Assembly (NCBI GenBank): GCA_934234005.1
Contig: CAKQHC010000038.1
Coordinates: 1 to 12,883, forward strand
Reading direction: 5' to 3'
Length of the DNA stretch: 12,883 bases
Source: an uncultured Methanomassiliicoccales archaeon
GTDB lineage: Archaea; Thermoplasmatota; Thermoplasmata; Methanomassiliicoccales; Methanomethylophilaceae
Program-made: the position numbers and the translations under genes
Notes under the pieces: generated by a model
What the model was told of the DNA's origin: nothing
Database searches by the model: none
Seen by the model: the letters and a program-made list of their open reading frames with translations, nothing else
Part shown: positions 1 to 6,165 of the stretch, one piece after another
Layout of the letters: every line of letters begins with the position of its first letter
Numbering within the stretch: position 1 is the first letter of the stretch

Positions 1-349
1 CCGCAAGGTGACTGGACTCAGCCACAAACCGGTCGGATCCATTAAAGTACAGTTTACTTTCGAAGGTCTTCCCATGGTCACGTTCTACGGGGATGAGATG
101 AGAGGAAAGGACCTGTTCCCGCTGGCGCCGTTCAAAAAGGTTAAGCGCGGAGACATCGGACTGACCAACCAGGTCAGACCCCACAGGGGACTGATCGGAA
201 TAAGGCTGGAAGACAGCAAAGAGTACGGACCTACCGGAGAGGAGCCGTACGGTACAAACATTATCGGTAAATTCGTCGACGACCTCGACAGACTCATGGA
301 CGGTCTGGAGGAAGAAGACGTTGTATACATAACGGAGGAGAAATTATGA
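1..349 (+). CDS. mmp3: methanogenesis marker protein 3, C-terminal part
   Basis: The reading frame is already open at base 2 and ends at a TGA at 347-349, so only about the last 115 residues are present and the real start lies upstream of the window. The visible part contains the conserved run NQVRPHRGLIGIRLEDSKEY followed by GPTGE, which I recognise from the Mmp3 (UPF0288) family, a group with a cyclophilin-like fold. Known from the family: in Methanococcus maripaludis Mmp3 co-purifies with McrC, Mmp7, Mmp17 and component A2 as the cytoplasmic complex that activates methyl-coenzyme M reductase using ATP. The stop overlaps the mmp6 ATG by four bases, so the two genes are probably translationally coupled. 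The GTG at base 8 is internal and should not be taken as a start. Confidence 0.88.
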   Translation, partial: RKVTGLSHKPVGSIKVQFTFEGLPMVTFYGDEMRGKDLFPLAPFKKVKRGDIGLTNQVRPHRGLIGIRLEDSKEYGPTGEEPYGTNIIGKFVDDLDRLMDGLEEEDVVYITEEKL

Positions 350-765
350 GTGCGCAGAGGGAGACCAGGCTGTTCATGATATCGCCGAGGTCCATGTTGA
401 CCCCCGATCAGCTTGTCCGTGCCGTCCATTCGTTCGGATACGGCGTTCTGGTGAAGGAGACATGCTACGGATGTCTGGTGGAGGGCACCAGAGAAGAGGT
501 GCTCAGAACCCTCGCCAAGGTACGCGAGGGATACCGCAACGAGGTATTCTCCAAGATAAGGGCATACCGCAGCAGCGATCCGCGCAGATGCCGTGCACAG
601 CACGGTACAAGGCCGGGATATGCGCAGCTGGAAGCAGAATGGGAGCTCCTGGCCAAAATTCAGATTGCTTTGGAGCAGGTAGAGGCTGGAGCAAAGTATA
701 AGCCCAAAGAACCGAAAAAACAACTTCCCGTAAACGAATTCAAGAAAATCTGTGAGGTGCAGTGA
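346..765 (+). CDS. mmp6: methanogenesis marker protein 6
   Basis: This 139-residue protein matches the Mmp6 family in length and in its signature blocks: an N-terminal LFMISPRSMLTP segment, KETCYGCLVEG at residues 37-47, and a central SDPRRCRAQHGTRPGYAQLE block. Cys40, Cys43 and the Cys in DPRRCR are candidate metal or thiol residues. The biochemical function of the family is unknown; it is nearly restricted to organisms with methyl-coenzyme M reductase, and a role in making or activating that enzyme is inferred. The ATG at 346 overlaps the mmp3 stop and follows a strong GGAGGAG ribosome binding site at 334-340. The lysine-rich C-terminal tail (KPKEPKK) looks flexible. The TGA stop shares one base with the next start. 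Confidence 0.9.
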   Translation: MSAQRETRLFMISPRSMLTPDQLVRAVHSFGYGVLVKETCYGCLVEGTREEVLRTLAKVREGYRNEVFSKIRAYRSSDPRRCRAQHGTRPGYAQLEAEWELLAKIQIALEQVEAGAKYKPKEPKKQLPVNEFKKICEVQ

Positions 766-1199
766 TGAAGGTATTCATAGATCCCCCGAACAGTCTGGTG
801 CTGTTCGATCTTGTGGAAAGGTTCGGACACGAACCGCTCAGTACGATGGCCTCGATCCAGGAGAGGGTCGACAACATAGAGGTTGACATGCCTCCGATGA
901 ACGTCACTCTGGATGACGTCGTAAAGGGATTGAAATATGCCGGCGTCGAGGTTCCGTCGGGAGTGCGCGGAAGACTCTCCCTGTGGGGTCCGCTCATCGA
1001 ACAGGCCGATGCGGCCATCGTTATGGAAGACTGTCCGTTCAGTTTCGGATGCGTCGGATGCGAACGTTCCAACCTTATGGTTCAGTATCTTATCAAAAGA
1101 CGCGGTATACCTACCCTTTACGTGAAATATCCGGAGGATCAGGAGGCCGCAACCAACTTCGTCATACAGGCGAAGGAGTTCCTGGAGGGATTGAAATGA
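765..1199 (+). CDS. mmp5: methanogenesis marker protein 5
   Basis: A 144-residue protein matching the Mmp5 family over its full length: [10 protein letters not shown] at the N-terminus, a central [10 protein letters not shown] block, and a cysteine motif [16 protein letters not shown] (Cys90, Cys96, Cys99). The spacing C-x5-C-x2-C could hold a metal or Fe-S centre, but that is inference; no enzymatic activity is established for the family. I chose ATG 765 over the in-frame GTG 762 because ATG gives the family-typical MKVF start and sits five bases after a GAGGTG ribosome binding site (754-759). It overlaps mmp6 by one base and mmp15 by four, so the genes are made together. Its place between subunits of the methyl-coenzyme M reductase activation machinery suggests an assembly or maturation role. 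Confidence 0.9.
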   Translation: MKVFIDPPNSLVLFDLVERFGHEPLSTMASIQERVDNIEVDMPPMNVTLDDVVKGLKYAGVEVPSGVRGRLSLWGPLIEQADAAIVMEDCPFSFGCVGCERSNLMVQYLIKRRGIPTLYVKYPEDQEAATNFVIQAKEFLEGLK

Positions 1200-2419
1200 C
1201 AATCAAAATCGCGCAGTTGTCCTGCGGAACGGAATACAGCAGTGTTCAGTACGAAATCGAGAAAGCGGCAAGGTCCGTCGGAGCAAGAGTGGTATATCCC
1301 GATGTTTCCGTGAACGACATCGACGAAGCCGTCAGGAGATTCGGTTTCAACCCACGTTCGCCCCAGCTCAAGCTGATGATTGCACGTGCGGTCCAGCTTG
1401 CGGACGGAAAATACGATGCGGATGCCGTTTTCATTACCACATGTTTCAGATGTGCGGAGGCTGCGTTGGTCAGGAACGAGCTGAGGCGCTTCATTCAGGA
1501 GAACACAAGACTTCCCGTGGTTACGTATTCCTTTACGGAGAGGCTGAAAGCATCGCAGCTGCTGACAAGGATGGAAGCTCTGGTTACCATAGTCACCAGA
1601 AAAGAACTTCTTGCCAGGGAGAGGCAGACCGGCATTACCGTAGGATTGGATTCCGGATCGTCTACCACCAAAGCGGTTGTTATGGAAAACAACAAGATTA
1701 TCGGAAAAGACTGGACTCCATCCGGAGACGTTGTTGCTTCTGCCACAACCGTTCTCGAAAACGCCCTGAAGATGGCAGGAATCGAGATGAAACAGGTGGA
1801 GGCCATAGGAACCACCGGATACGGACGTTTTACTCTCGGAGAGCACTTCAAGGCCAAACTCGTACAGGAAGAACTTACCGTCAACTCCAAGGGAGCGGTT
1901 TGGCTGGCCGACAGGCAGCGCGGAGAGGCTACAATCATTGATATCGGAGGAATGGACAACAAAGCCATCACCGTCAGGGACGGAGTTCCGGACAACTTCA
2001 CCATGGGAGGTATCTGTGCGGGTGCGTCCGGAAGGTTCCTCGAGATGACTTCGAAGAGACTCAAGGTAGACGTTACCGAACTCGGTGCCATTGCGGACAA
2101 AGGTAACTGGAGAAACGCCAAGATGAACTCGTACTGTTCGGTTTTCGGAATCCAGGATTTGGTTACCACGCTCGGAGAGGGAAAGAAATTCGAAGACGTG
2201 GCTGCAGCCGCATGCCATTCCGTTGCGGAACAGGTCTACGAGCAGCAGCTTCAGGAAATCGACGTCAGACATCCGATTATCCAGGTCGGAGGTACGTCGC
2301 TCATATCGGGTCTGGTTACCGCCGTCGGAGAGGTTCTCGGAGAGAAACCCATCGTACCTCCGGATTCCCAGTACATCGGAGCCGTCGGAGGAGCTCTTCT
2401 GAGCTCGGGATTCCTGTGA
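1196..2419 (+). CDS. mmp15: methanogenesis marker protein 15, HgdC/BadF-type activator ATPase
   Basis: A 407-residue protein. Residues 1-145 form an N-terminal domain with Cys10 and a C83-x2-C86 pair. From residue 146 there is an ASKHA ATPase core: phosphate-1 motif DSGSSTTK (152-159), a second DIGGMD motif (249-254), [14 protein letters not shown] (271-284) and [11 protein letters not shown] (311-321), then the C-terminal QVGGTS loop. Cys274 and Cys314 lie where the [4Fe-4S]-bridging cysteines sit in activators of 2-hydroxyacyl-CoA dehydratases such as HgdC. By family analogy it is a dimeric ATP-driven, low-potential electron donor. Delivery of electrons to methyl-coenzyme M reductase or its activation complex is inference, since Mmp15 is not among the reported complex subunits. 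ATG 1196 follows GGAGGG (1184-1189) and overlaps the mmp5 stop; the frame is open further upstream (to 983), but that part duplicates mmp5 coding sequence. Confidence 0.92.
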   Translation: MTIKIAQLSCGTEYSSVQYEIEKAARSVGARVVYPDVSVNDIDEAVRRFGFNPRSPQLKLMIARAVQLADGKYDADAVFITTCFRCAEAALVRNELRRFIQENTRLPVVTYSFTERLKASQLLTRMEALVTIVTRKELLARERQTGITVGLDSGSSTTKAVVMENNKIIGKDWTPSGDVVASATTVLENALKMAGIEMKQVEAIGTTGYGRFTLGEHFKAKLVQEELTVNSKGAVWLADRQRGEATIIDIGGMDNKAITVRDGVPDNFTMGGICAGASGRFLEMTSKRLKVDVTELGAIADKGNWRNAKMNSYCSVFGIQDLVTTLGEGKKFEDVAAAACHSVAEQVYEQQLQEIDVRHPIIQVGGTSLISGLVTAVGEVLGEKPIVPPDSQYIGAVGGALLSSGFL

Positions 2420-2428
2420 GGCATCGAT

Positions 2429-2995
2429 ATGGCCATCGATATTACTGTCGAAGGCGACGACCCGTTCGGTTCGGCCGCGTACGGCAGACTCTTCGAGGAG
2501 ATAATGACCGATCTCAACAAAGCCGTCTTGATCGACAGGGTAAAGCTTGTGCTGAAACCGTCGGTTCCGCTCTTTGTGTTTTCCGTGGTGCTGAAAGCCG
2601 AACCTTCCGCCAAGAATTTGGGTGATGTTTCGAGCGTCAGAACCGAGGGGGACGGGGTGCATGTGACCATCACCCAGGAGAGATACGCGCCGGACATACT
2701 CAACCAGCTGTGGAACAGGTACGGAAGAAGGTTCGTAACCCAGCAGACCCGTTTCGACATCGACGTTTCCAACGCCAAAGAGGCCGATGTGGCAGCTCTT
2801 CCCATATCCACGGGAGAGGAGGACACGCGCGAAATTATGGGAGCAATCTGGAGAGTCATGCCGGAAGGAATCAAAAACCGCCGTACGCTGATGACCGGCA
2901 ACGTCATTACCGTTGTAGCGACGGAGGAGCTGATGCTTCCGGAGATGATGGACGAAGGCAGATCGGTACATGTTTCGATGGGAGGCACGGCATAA
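2429..2995 (+). CDS. mmp17: methanogenesis marker protein 17
   Basis: A 188-residue protein with the length and layout of Mmp17: an N-terminal VEGDDPFG segment, TRFDIDVSNAK in the middle, and REIMGAIWRVMPEGIKNRR towards the C-terminus. It has no cysteine, so it is unlikely to bind a cluster alone. Known from the family: Mmp17 is a subunit of the McrC-Mmp7-Mmp17-Mmp3-A2 assembly that reductively activates methyl-coenzyme M reductase. The start at 2429 is nine bases after the mmp15 stop and follows a weak GAGG (2418-2421). The stop overlaps the mmp7 ATG by one base (TAATG). Gene identity rests on the motifs together with the canonical order mmp15-mmp17-mmp7. Confidence 0.86.
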   Translation: MAIDITVEGDDPFGSAAYGRLFEEIMTDLNKAVLIDRVKLVLKPSVPLFVFSVVLKAEPSAKNLGDVSSVRTEGDGVHVTITQERYAPDILNQLWNRYGRRFVTQQTRFDIDVSNAKEADVAALPISTGEEDTREIMGAIWRVMPEGIKNRRTLMTGNVITVVATEELMLPEMMDEGRSVHVSMGGTA

Positions 2996-3927
2996 TGTTT
3001 GAAGTAATGATGTACGACGGAGGAGTATACCGTTCGGACGAACTCTACGAAATGATAGAGGATGTGGGCGGTGTGGTCCTGCAGAAGAACAGGAGTTCGC
3101 AGATGCTTACCGTCATAATGTCGGTTCCCGGAGAAGACAGGGAAGCCGTTTCCAAACTGTGCAGCGAAATCGGAGGAGTAGTCAAAGACGTTCCCCTTGC
3201 GGGTACGGAGATTGCGGTTGTGGGGCCGACTCTCGGAAGGCACCATATGCCCCATCCGATATGCGATATCGCGGAAGAACTGCGCAGATACGGTTCCGTG
3301 ACTGTTGTTATGGGAGCGGCGAGGGGACGCGGCAAAGCCACGGCGCAGATATCCGCCACCGAGAAGGCAATCATCGACGAATACGATGCGGCGGTGTTTG
3401 TTTTGGGTAACTTCAAGACATGCGTGGAGACCAAAGCCGAACTGATCAGGGATATTCACGTTCCCACTGTTCTCGTGTCCGGGCCCATGCCCGAAGGCGT
3501 GGAGGATACTTGCGAGGCGATAGTGTCCGGAGTCGGAAGAAAATCCGCAAGGATGAGAACTCCCGACGAAAGGAAGAAGCTCGAAGAGATTGCGGATGCT
3601 TTGGAATCCGTGCTGCGCGAGAAGAAGAAGGTTCTGGAAGAGGATCCGTTGTTCGTGCATCCCGCGGAAGTCAAACAGCTTCTGCAGGAATACGAACCGA
3701 TAGACATGTGTCTCAGGCCGGCTCCGATGGTTCTCCATTTGGACGGACTGAGGATAAAAATCGGTTACGAGGAACACCATGAGTATCTGGAGAACGTTAT
3801 GGTTTACGGACGCAGGCTAGGCGAAGTCGCGGACATAACTCCGTCCAGAATCGACGACAGCAGCATACTGATCAGAATCAAGACCCGTTCCCAGGTCGAG
3901 GACGAGGACAAACTCAGGAATGCCTGA
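2995..3927 (+). CDS. mmp7: methanogenesis marker protein 7
   Basis: A 310-residue protein recognised as Mmp7 by the block VVGPTLGRHHMPHPICDIAE (residues 75-94) and by its place at the end of the marker operon. It has five cysteines (56, 90, 143, 173, 239). In the M. maripaludis activation complex Mmp7 and its partners carry complex Fe-S clusters resembling the nitrogenase [8Fe-9S-C] precursor; which of these cysteines are ligands cannot be told here, though Cys90 next to the His-rich HHMPH stretch is the best candidate. Residues 190-220 are highly charged and helical. The ATG at 2995 was preferred to the longer upstream frame because it follows GGAGG (2981-2985) and overlaps the mmp17 stop. 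A poly-T tract and hairpin follow at once, so this is the last gene of the operon. Confidence 0.9.
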   Translation: MFEVMMYDGGVYRSDELYEMIEDVGGVVLQKNRSSQMLTVIMSVPGEDREAVSKLCSEIGGVVKDVPLAGTEIAVVGPTLGRHHMPHPICDIAEELRRYGSVTVVMGAARGRGKATAQISATEKAIIDEYDAAVFVLGNFKTCVETKAELIRDIHVPTVLVSGPMPEGVEDTCEAIVSGVGRKSARMRTPDERKKLEEIADALESVLREKKKVLEEDPLFVHPAEVKQLLQEYEPIDMCLRPAPMVLHLDGLRIKIGYEEHHEYLENVMVYGRRLGEVADITPSRIDDSSILIRIKTRSQVEDEDKLRNA

Positions 3928-3930
3928 GTA

Positions 3931-3960
3931 TTTTTTTCCTACGGCGGGATATTCCCGCCG
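3931..3960 (+). terminator. operon-end terminator: T7 tract and hairpin
   Basis: A run of seven T (3931-3937) directly after the mmp7 stop is followed by a perfect 8-bp stem, CGGCGGGA (3942-3949) with TCCCGCCG (3953-3960), and a 3-base loop. Poly-U tracts alone terminate archaeal RNA polymerase. The hairpin lies after, not before, the tract, so it is not a bacterial-type intrinsic terminator and may protect or process the 3' end. Confidence 0.65.
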
Positions 3961-4006
3961 ATTACTGTTCCGCAATCTATGCTTTACAGTCGTAACAGCT
4001 CAGATA

Positions 4007-4020
4007 AGTTATTTATTTTA
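4007..4020 (+). promoter_or_regulatory. candidate TATA box for the surface-protein gene
   Basis: An AT-only stretch (4009-4019, around TTATTTATTTTA) sits in the gap after the marker operon. With usual archaeal spacing, transcription would start near 4040, giving a leader of about 200 bases before the ATG at 4239. A second, weaker AT-rich candidate lies at 4031-4039. No experimental start is known. Confidence 0.4.
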
Positions 4021-4083
4021 GAACTTAGTAACTTATTGTAAGGTGGGGAAGCGTGATCGCCCTCTCTCCCATAAAATGTAATT

Positions 4084-4093
4084 GGGGGGGGGG
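4084..4093 (+). repeat. G10 homopolymer tract in the leader
   Basis: Ten consecutive G residues occur between the predicted promoter and the start of an exported-protein gene. No other homopolymer this long was noticed in the window. Such tracts are prone to slippage and serve as phase-variation switches in front of bacterial surface genes; a similar role here is inference. Confidence 0.9.
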
Positions 4094-4232
4094 TCGGGAT
4101 ATCTTCCGACCGTTGGACTTTTTGCGTGGAGCCCAAACCTACCGGAGAACCGGACGGGTTTGGAATCCAGATTTGATTATCGAGTACAATCTGTGCAGAC
4201 TGTATGTCCGATTCTCCAGAAGATATGGAGAA
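4092..4232 (+). promoter_or_regulatory. structured 5' leader with three stem-loops
   Basis: Stem 1 pairs GGTCGG (4092-4097) with CCGACC (4106-4111) and can extend two more pairs inward. Stem 2 pairs CCAAACC (4133-4139) with GGTTTGG (4157-4163) and encloses a second helix CCGG-AGAA-CCGG (4142-4153). Stem 3 pairs TTCTCCA (4212-4218) with TGGAGAA (4226-4232) and buries the GGAG ribosome binding site (4227-4230) of the ATG at 4239. The arrangement resembles a cis-acting translational control element, but I recognise no known riboswitch class. Confidence 0.5.
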
Positions 4233-4238
4233 ATATAA

Positions 4239-5390
4239 ATGAAAACACAGATGAAAGCAATTATTGCTTCTGCTGTAGTCATCGCACTGGCATTGTCCGC
4301 GGTGGCCGGAGTCACGTATTCGTGGTTCTCGGATTCGGAAGAGGCTGAAATTAGTGTATCTACAGCAGTAGTGAATTATGAAAAACCCAATCTTACAGGA
4401 TCATCTGTTGTGGGTAGAGGAACACTTTCTGCAAATAGTGACACAATTACTATAACTGATTTAGCAGCATCCCAAAAGTATTCAATTAATGTTGGTATAG
4501 TTAACAAATCTTCTATTGAAACTGTATATCGTGTTTATGCAACTTGGGAGAATGGGGATTTTACCAATGACGATTTAGAAAATATATACATCAATCATGA
4601 ACCTTTGACAAGTGAACAAATATTTGTCAAAGATTGGACAAGATTGAGCGTTAGTGACGAGTCCGATAGTTTTACATTTAATATATCTACACTTAGTTCG
4701 TATGGAAATAACCAATCTTCTGAGTCCGAAAAAACTGGATTAGTAATAAAAATTACAGTCGAAGCATACCAGGGAACATATTTGTCGCCTGCTAAGGTTG
4801 GTAATAAAGAATACAATGATATAATCGATGCTATAAATGCAGCAAAAAACAATGATACAGTTACATTATTGAGCGATGTGTCTAAGCCACTTACTATTGA
4901 TAAGGAAATAACGTTGGATCTCAACGGTAAAAAAATCATTGTGTCTGACCCTAAAGGTGTTGCTATAAAAGTCACGTCTGACGGAAAGTTAACAATCACC
5001 GGTGATGGTTTTGTTGATGGAGGATCTGGTGGAGACAACCAAGCTGTTCATGCATGTAAAGACAGTACAGTTATAATTAACGGCGGTACCTTCACCGTCG
5101 GAGCAGATGCAAGCGGCTTCGGTAATTCTGTTATCGAATCATCTGGTGGAAATATCACAGTCAATGGAGGATATTTCTACACCGATTATAACTACCACGG
5201 TTTTTATTACGTACTTAATCAAAATAATGGTAGTCCTGGAACCATAACTGTAAACGGCGGCACCTTTGTTGATTATGACCCCTCTAAGGGAGACGATAAT
5301 CTCAAAGGAAACTTCGTCGCTGATGGTTATTCGGTAAATTCCGAGGTAAAAGACAACCACACTTTATATACTGTTACTAAGAATCAGTGA
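4239..5390 (+). CDS. exported TasA/camelysin-like protein with beta-helix C-terminus
   Basis: A 383-residue predicted cell-surface protein. Residues 1-28 are a signal peptide of the SipW-cognate type ending GVTYSWFSD, with Trp29-Phe30 at the same place as in the two small proteins at 7121 and 7687. Residues 30-175 are beta-rich with N-x-S-type turns, consistent with a TasA/camelysin-like domain. From about residue 190 a right-handed beta-helix is suggested by DLNGKKI and three INGG/VNGG-[TY]-F turns at about 281, 309 and 339, spaced 28-30 residues. It has one cysteine. The start follows GGAG (4227-4230). The first 110 bases match neighbours in composition, whereas most of the rest is AT-rich with different codon use, suggesting a native signal peptide joined to an acquired body. 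The family call is by motif only. Confidence 0.72.
   Translation: MKTQMKAIIASAVVIALALSAVAGVTYSWFSDSEEAEISVSTAVVNYEKPNLTGSSVVGRGTLSANSDTITITDLAASQKYSINVGIVNKSSIETVYRVYATWENGDFTNDDLENIYINHEPLTSEQIFVKDWTRLSVSDESDSFTFNISTLSSYGNNQSSESEKTGLVIKITVEAYQGTYLSPAKVGNKEYNDIIDAINAAKNNDTVTLLSDVSKPLTIDKEITLDLNGKKIIVSDPKGVAIKVTSDGKLTITGDGFVDGGSGGDNQAVHACKDSTVIINGGTFTVGADASGFGNSVIESSGGNITVNGGYFYTDYNYHGFYYVLNQNNGSPGTITVNGGTFVDYDPSKGDDNLKGNFVADGYSVNSEVKDNHTLYTVTKNQ
5363..5370 (+). promoter_or_regulatory. candidate TATA box inside the 3' end of the preceding gene
   Basis: TTTATATA lies 67 bases before the start at 5437, within the last codons of the preceding gene. Usual archaeal spacing would put the transcript start near 5393, just ahead of the GGGCCTTCGGGCCC hairpin. 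It could drive the 5437-8292 group independently; the match may also be chance in AT-rich coding sequence. Confidence 0.35.
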
Positions 5391-5395
5391 TTTAA

Positions 5396-5409
5396 GGGCC
5401 TTCGGGCCC
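5396..5409 (+). terminator. GGGCC-TTCG-GGCCC hairpin after the beta-helix gene
   Basis: A perfect 5-bp GC stem capped by a TTCG loop begins five bases after the stop at 5388-5390. It is identical to the stem-loop at 11184-11197, but no T-tract follows it, so termination is probably partial. It may instead be an RNA-stabilising element between genes, or at the 5' end of the next transcript if the promoter at 5363 is used. Confidence 0.45.
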
Positions 5410-5436
5410 ACCTTATCCATTAACGGATGAGATTTT

Positions 5437-6165
5437 ATGAAAGAATTGAAGCAATGGATCTGTATTACAGCGATAGCTTTTATCGCCGTATTTGCGGCAT
5501 TCATGATAGTTCATCCGCATGTTGCGGAAGTTTCCTGTTCCGAACACGGTACGATATCGGAAGACGGAACGGTAAGATTCCATTCTGGGTTGTTTCTCGG
5601 CATTGATCCCGACGAAGGTTTCTCGCCTGTTGTTTATGTTGACGGAGAATCGGCAGAATACGACGGAAGCGGTACGTTCCTGTACCGTACAAGCGTGTTC
5701 GATCTCGACACCCATAAAATATACGTGGAGTTTGTCAGATCTGCGTATCTGTCCGTATCCCATAACGGCGGTGGAACAGTTACTCCGGACGGAATCGTTC
5801 TTTCAACGGGTGACGTGAGAATAATCGCTACTCCCGATGACGGTTATGTTATTGATGATGTGATTGTCAACGGAGAATCTATTGGGTCGGTGAACATCAT
5901 CGATTTGTTTATCGACAAGCCGTACGAAGTCAATGTAGTCTTCAGAGAATCGGTTCCCGAAGATCCGGAGATAACAGTCGATGTCAGTGTGGATATCGCC
6001 GTCAGTATGTTCATGCTTATGTCAATGAATCATGATTTCGGTACGATTATTCCGTCCGGAACGATGAAAGTTCCGTACAACGGATCTTTGGTGATTTCAA
6101 TAATACTGAATCCCGGATACGCAATGAGAGATCTTCTCTTGACGGAATGTCGGAAGGTCCCGTAA
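5437..6165 (+). CDS. surface repeat protein, N-terminal part (frameshifted)
   Basis: The first part of a repeat protein whose reading frame breaks near 6141. Residues 8-25 are one hydrophobic segment (uncleaved anchor or signal peptide). Three tandem beta-repeats of InlB-B/Listeria-Bacteroides type follow, at about residues 31-103, 104-170 and 185 onwards, with the recurring pattern GTVTPDG...PDDGYVIDDVIVNGES...VNVVF. The third repeat is cut in mid-domain: after LLL the frame reads six unrelated residues and stops at 6163-6165, while the homologous continuation (DGMSEGP...) appears in another frame from 6141. One missing base near 6140 explains this. The weak ribosome binding site GGATGAG (5425-5431) supports ATG 5437. 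Role inferred: extracellular adhesion or scaffold. Whether the break is biological or a sequencing error cannot be decided here. Confidence 0.75.
   Translation: MKELKQWICITAIAFIAVFAAFMIVHPHVAEVSCSEHGTISEDGTVRFHSGLFLGIDPDEGFSPVVYVDGESAEYDGSGTFLYRTSVFDLDTHKIYVEFVRSAYLSVSHNGGGTVTPDGIVLSTGDVRIIATPDDGYVIDDVIVNGESIGSVNIIDLFIDKPYEVNVVFRESVPEDPEITVDVSVDIAVSMFMLMSMNHDFGTIIPSGTMKVPYNGSLVISIILNPGYAMRDLLLTECRKVP

Larger units (their letters stand above)
4053..4238 (+). other. possible 61-codon upstream ORF in the leader
   Basis: A GTG at 4053, seven or so bases after AGGTGGGG (4041-4048), opens a frame of 61 codons. Its TAA (4236-4238) directly abuts the ATG of the next gene in the same frame. It crosses the G10 tract. 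The translated product has no recognisable domain and is rich in Arg and aromatic residues, so it may simply be leader RNA read by chance. If translated, it could couple translation to the downstream gene. It may equally be meaningless. Confidence 0.25.

Noticed and set aside
1139..2971. 610-codon open frame on the minus strand across mmp15 and mmp17
   Set aside because: It is a mirror of strongly supported plus-strand genes with family motifs, has no ribosome binding site or recognisable domain, and shows the Ser/His/Arg-rich composition of antisense translation. The same holds for the minus-strand frames at 2251-3780 and 10149-11150.
4126..4175. tRNA-like look of the leader hairpin (GGTTTGGAATCC resembles a T-arm)
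   Set aside because: No acceptor stem, anticodon arm or proper D-arm can be drawn around it. The pairing fits an extended nested hairpin instead.
4082..4348. 88-codon frame through the G tract overlapping the start of the beta-helix gene
   Set aside because: It begins at a TTG inside the leader, overlaps the signal-peptide coding region in another frame, and its product has no sensible features. It matters only as the frame reached if the G tract gained a base.
5080..5345. CRISPR or tandem DNA repeats in the beta-helix region
   Set aside because: The recurring NGGTF turns are protein-level repeats 28-30 residues apart; the DNA between them differs, with no regular spacer structure.
6125..6150. 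Programmed -1 ribosomal frameshift in the repeat protein
   Set aside because: No X-XXY-YYZ slippery heptamer or following pseudoknot is apparent at the junction. A single lost base is simpler.
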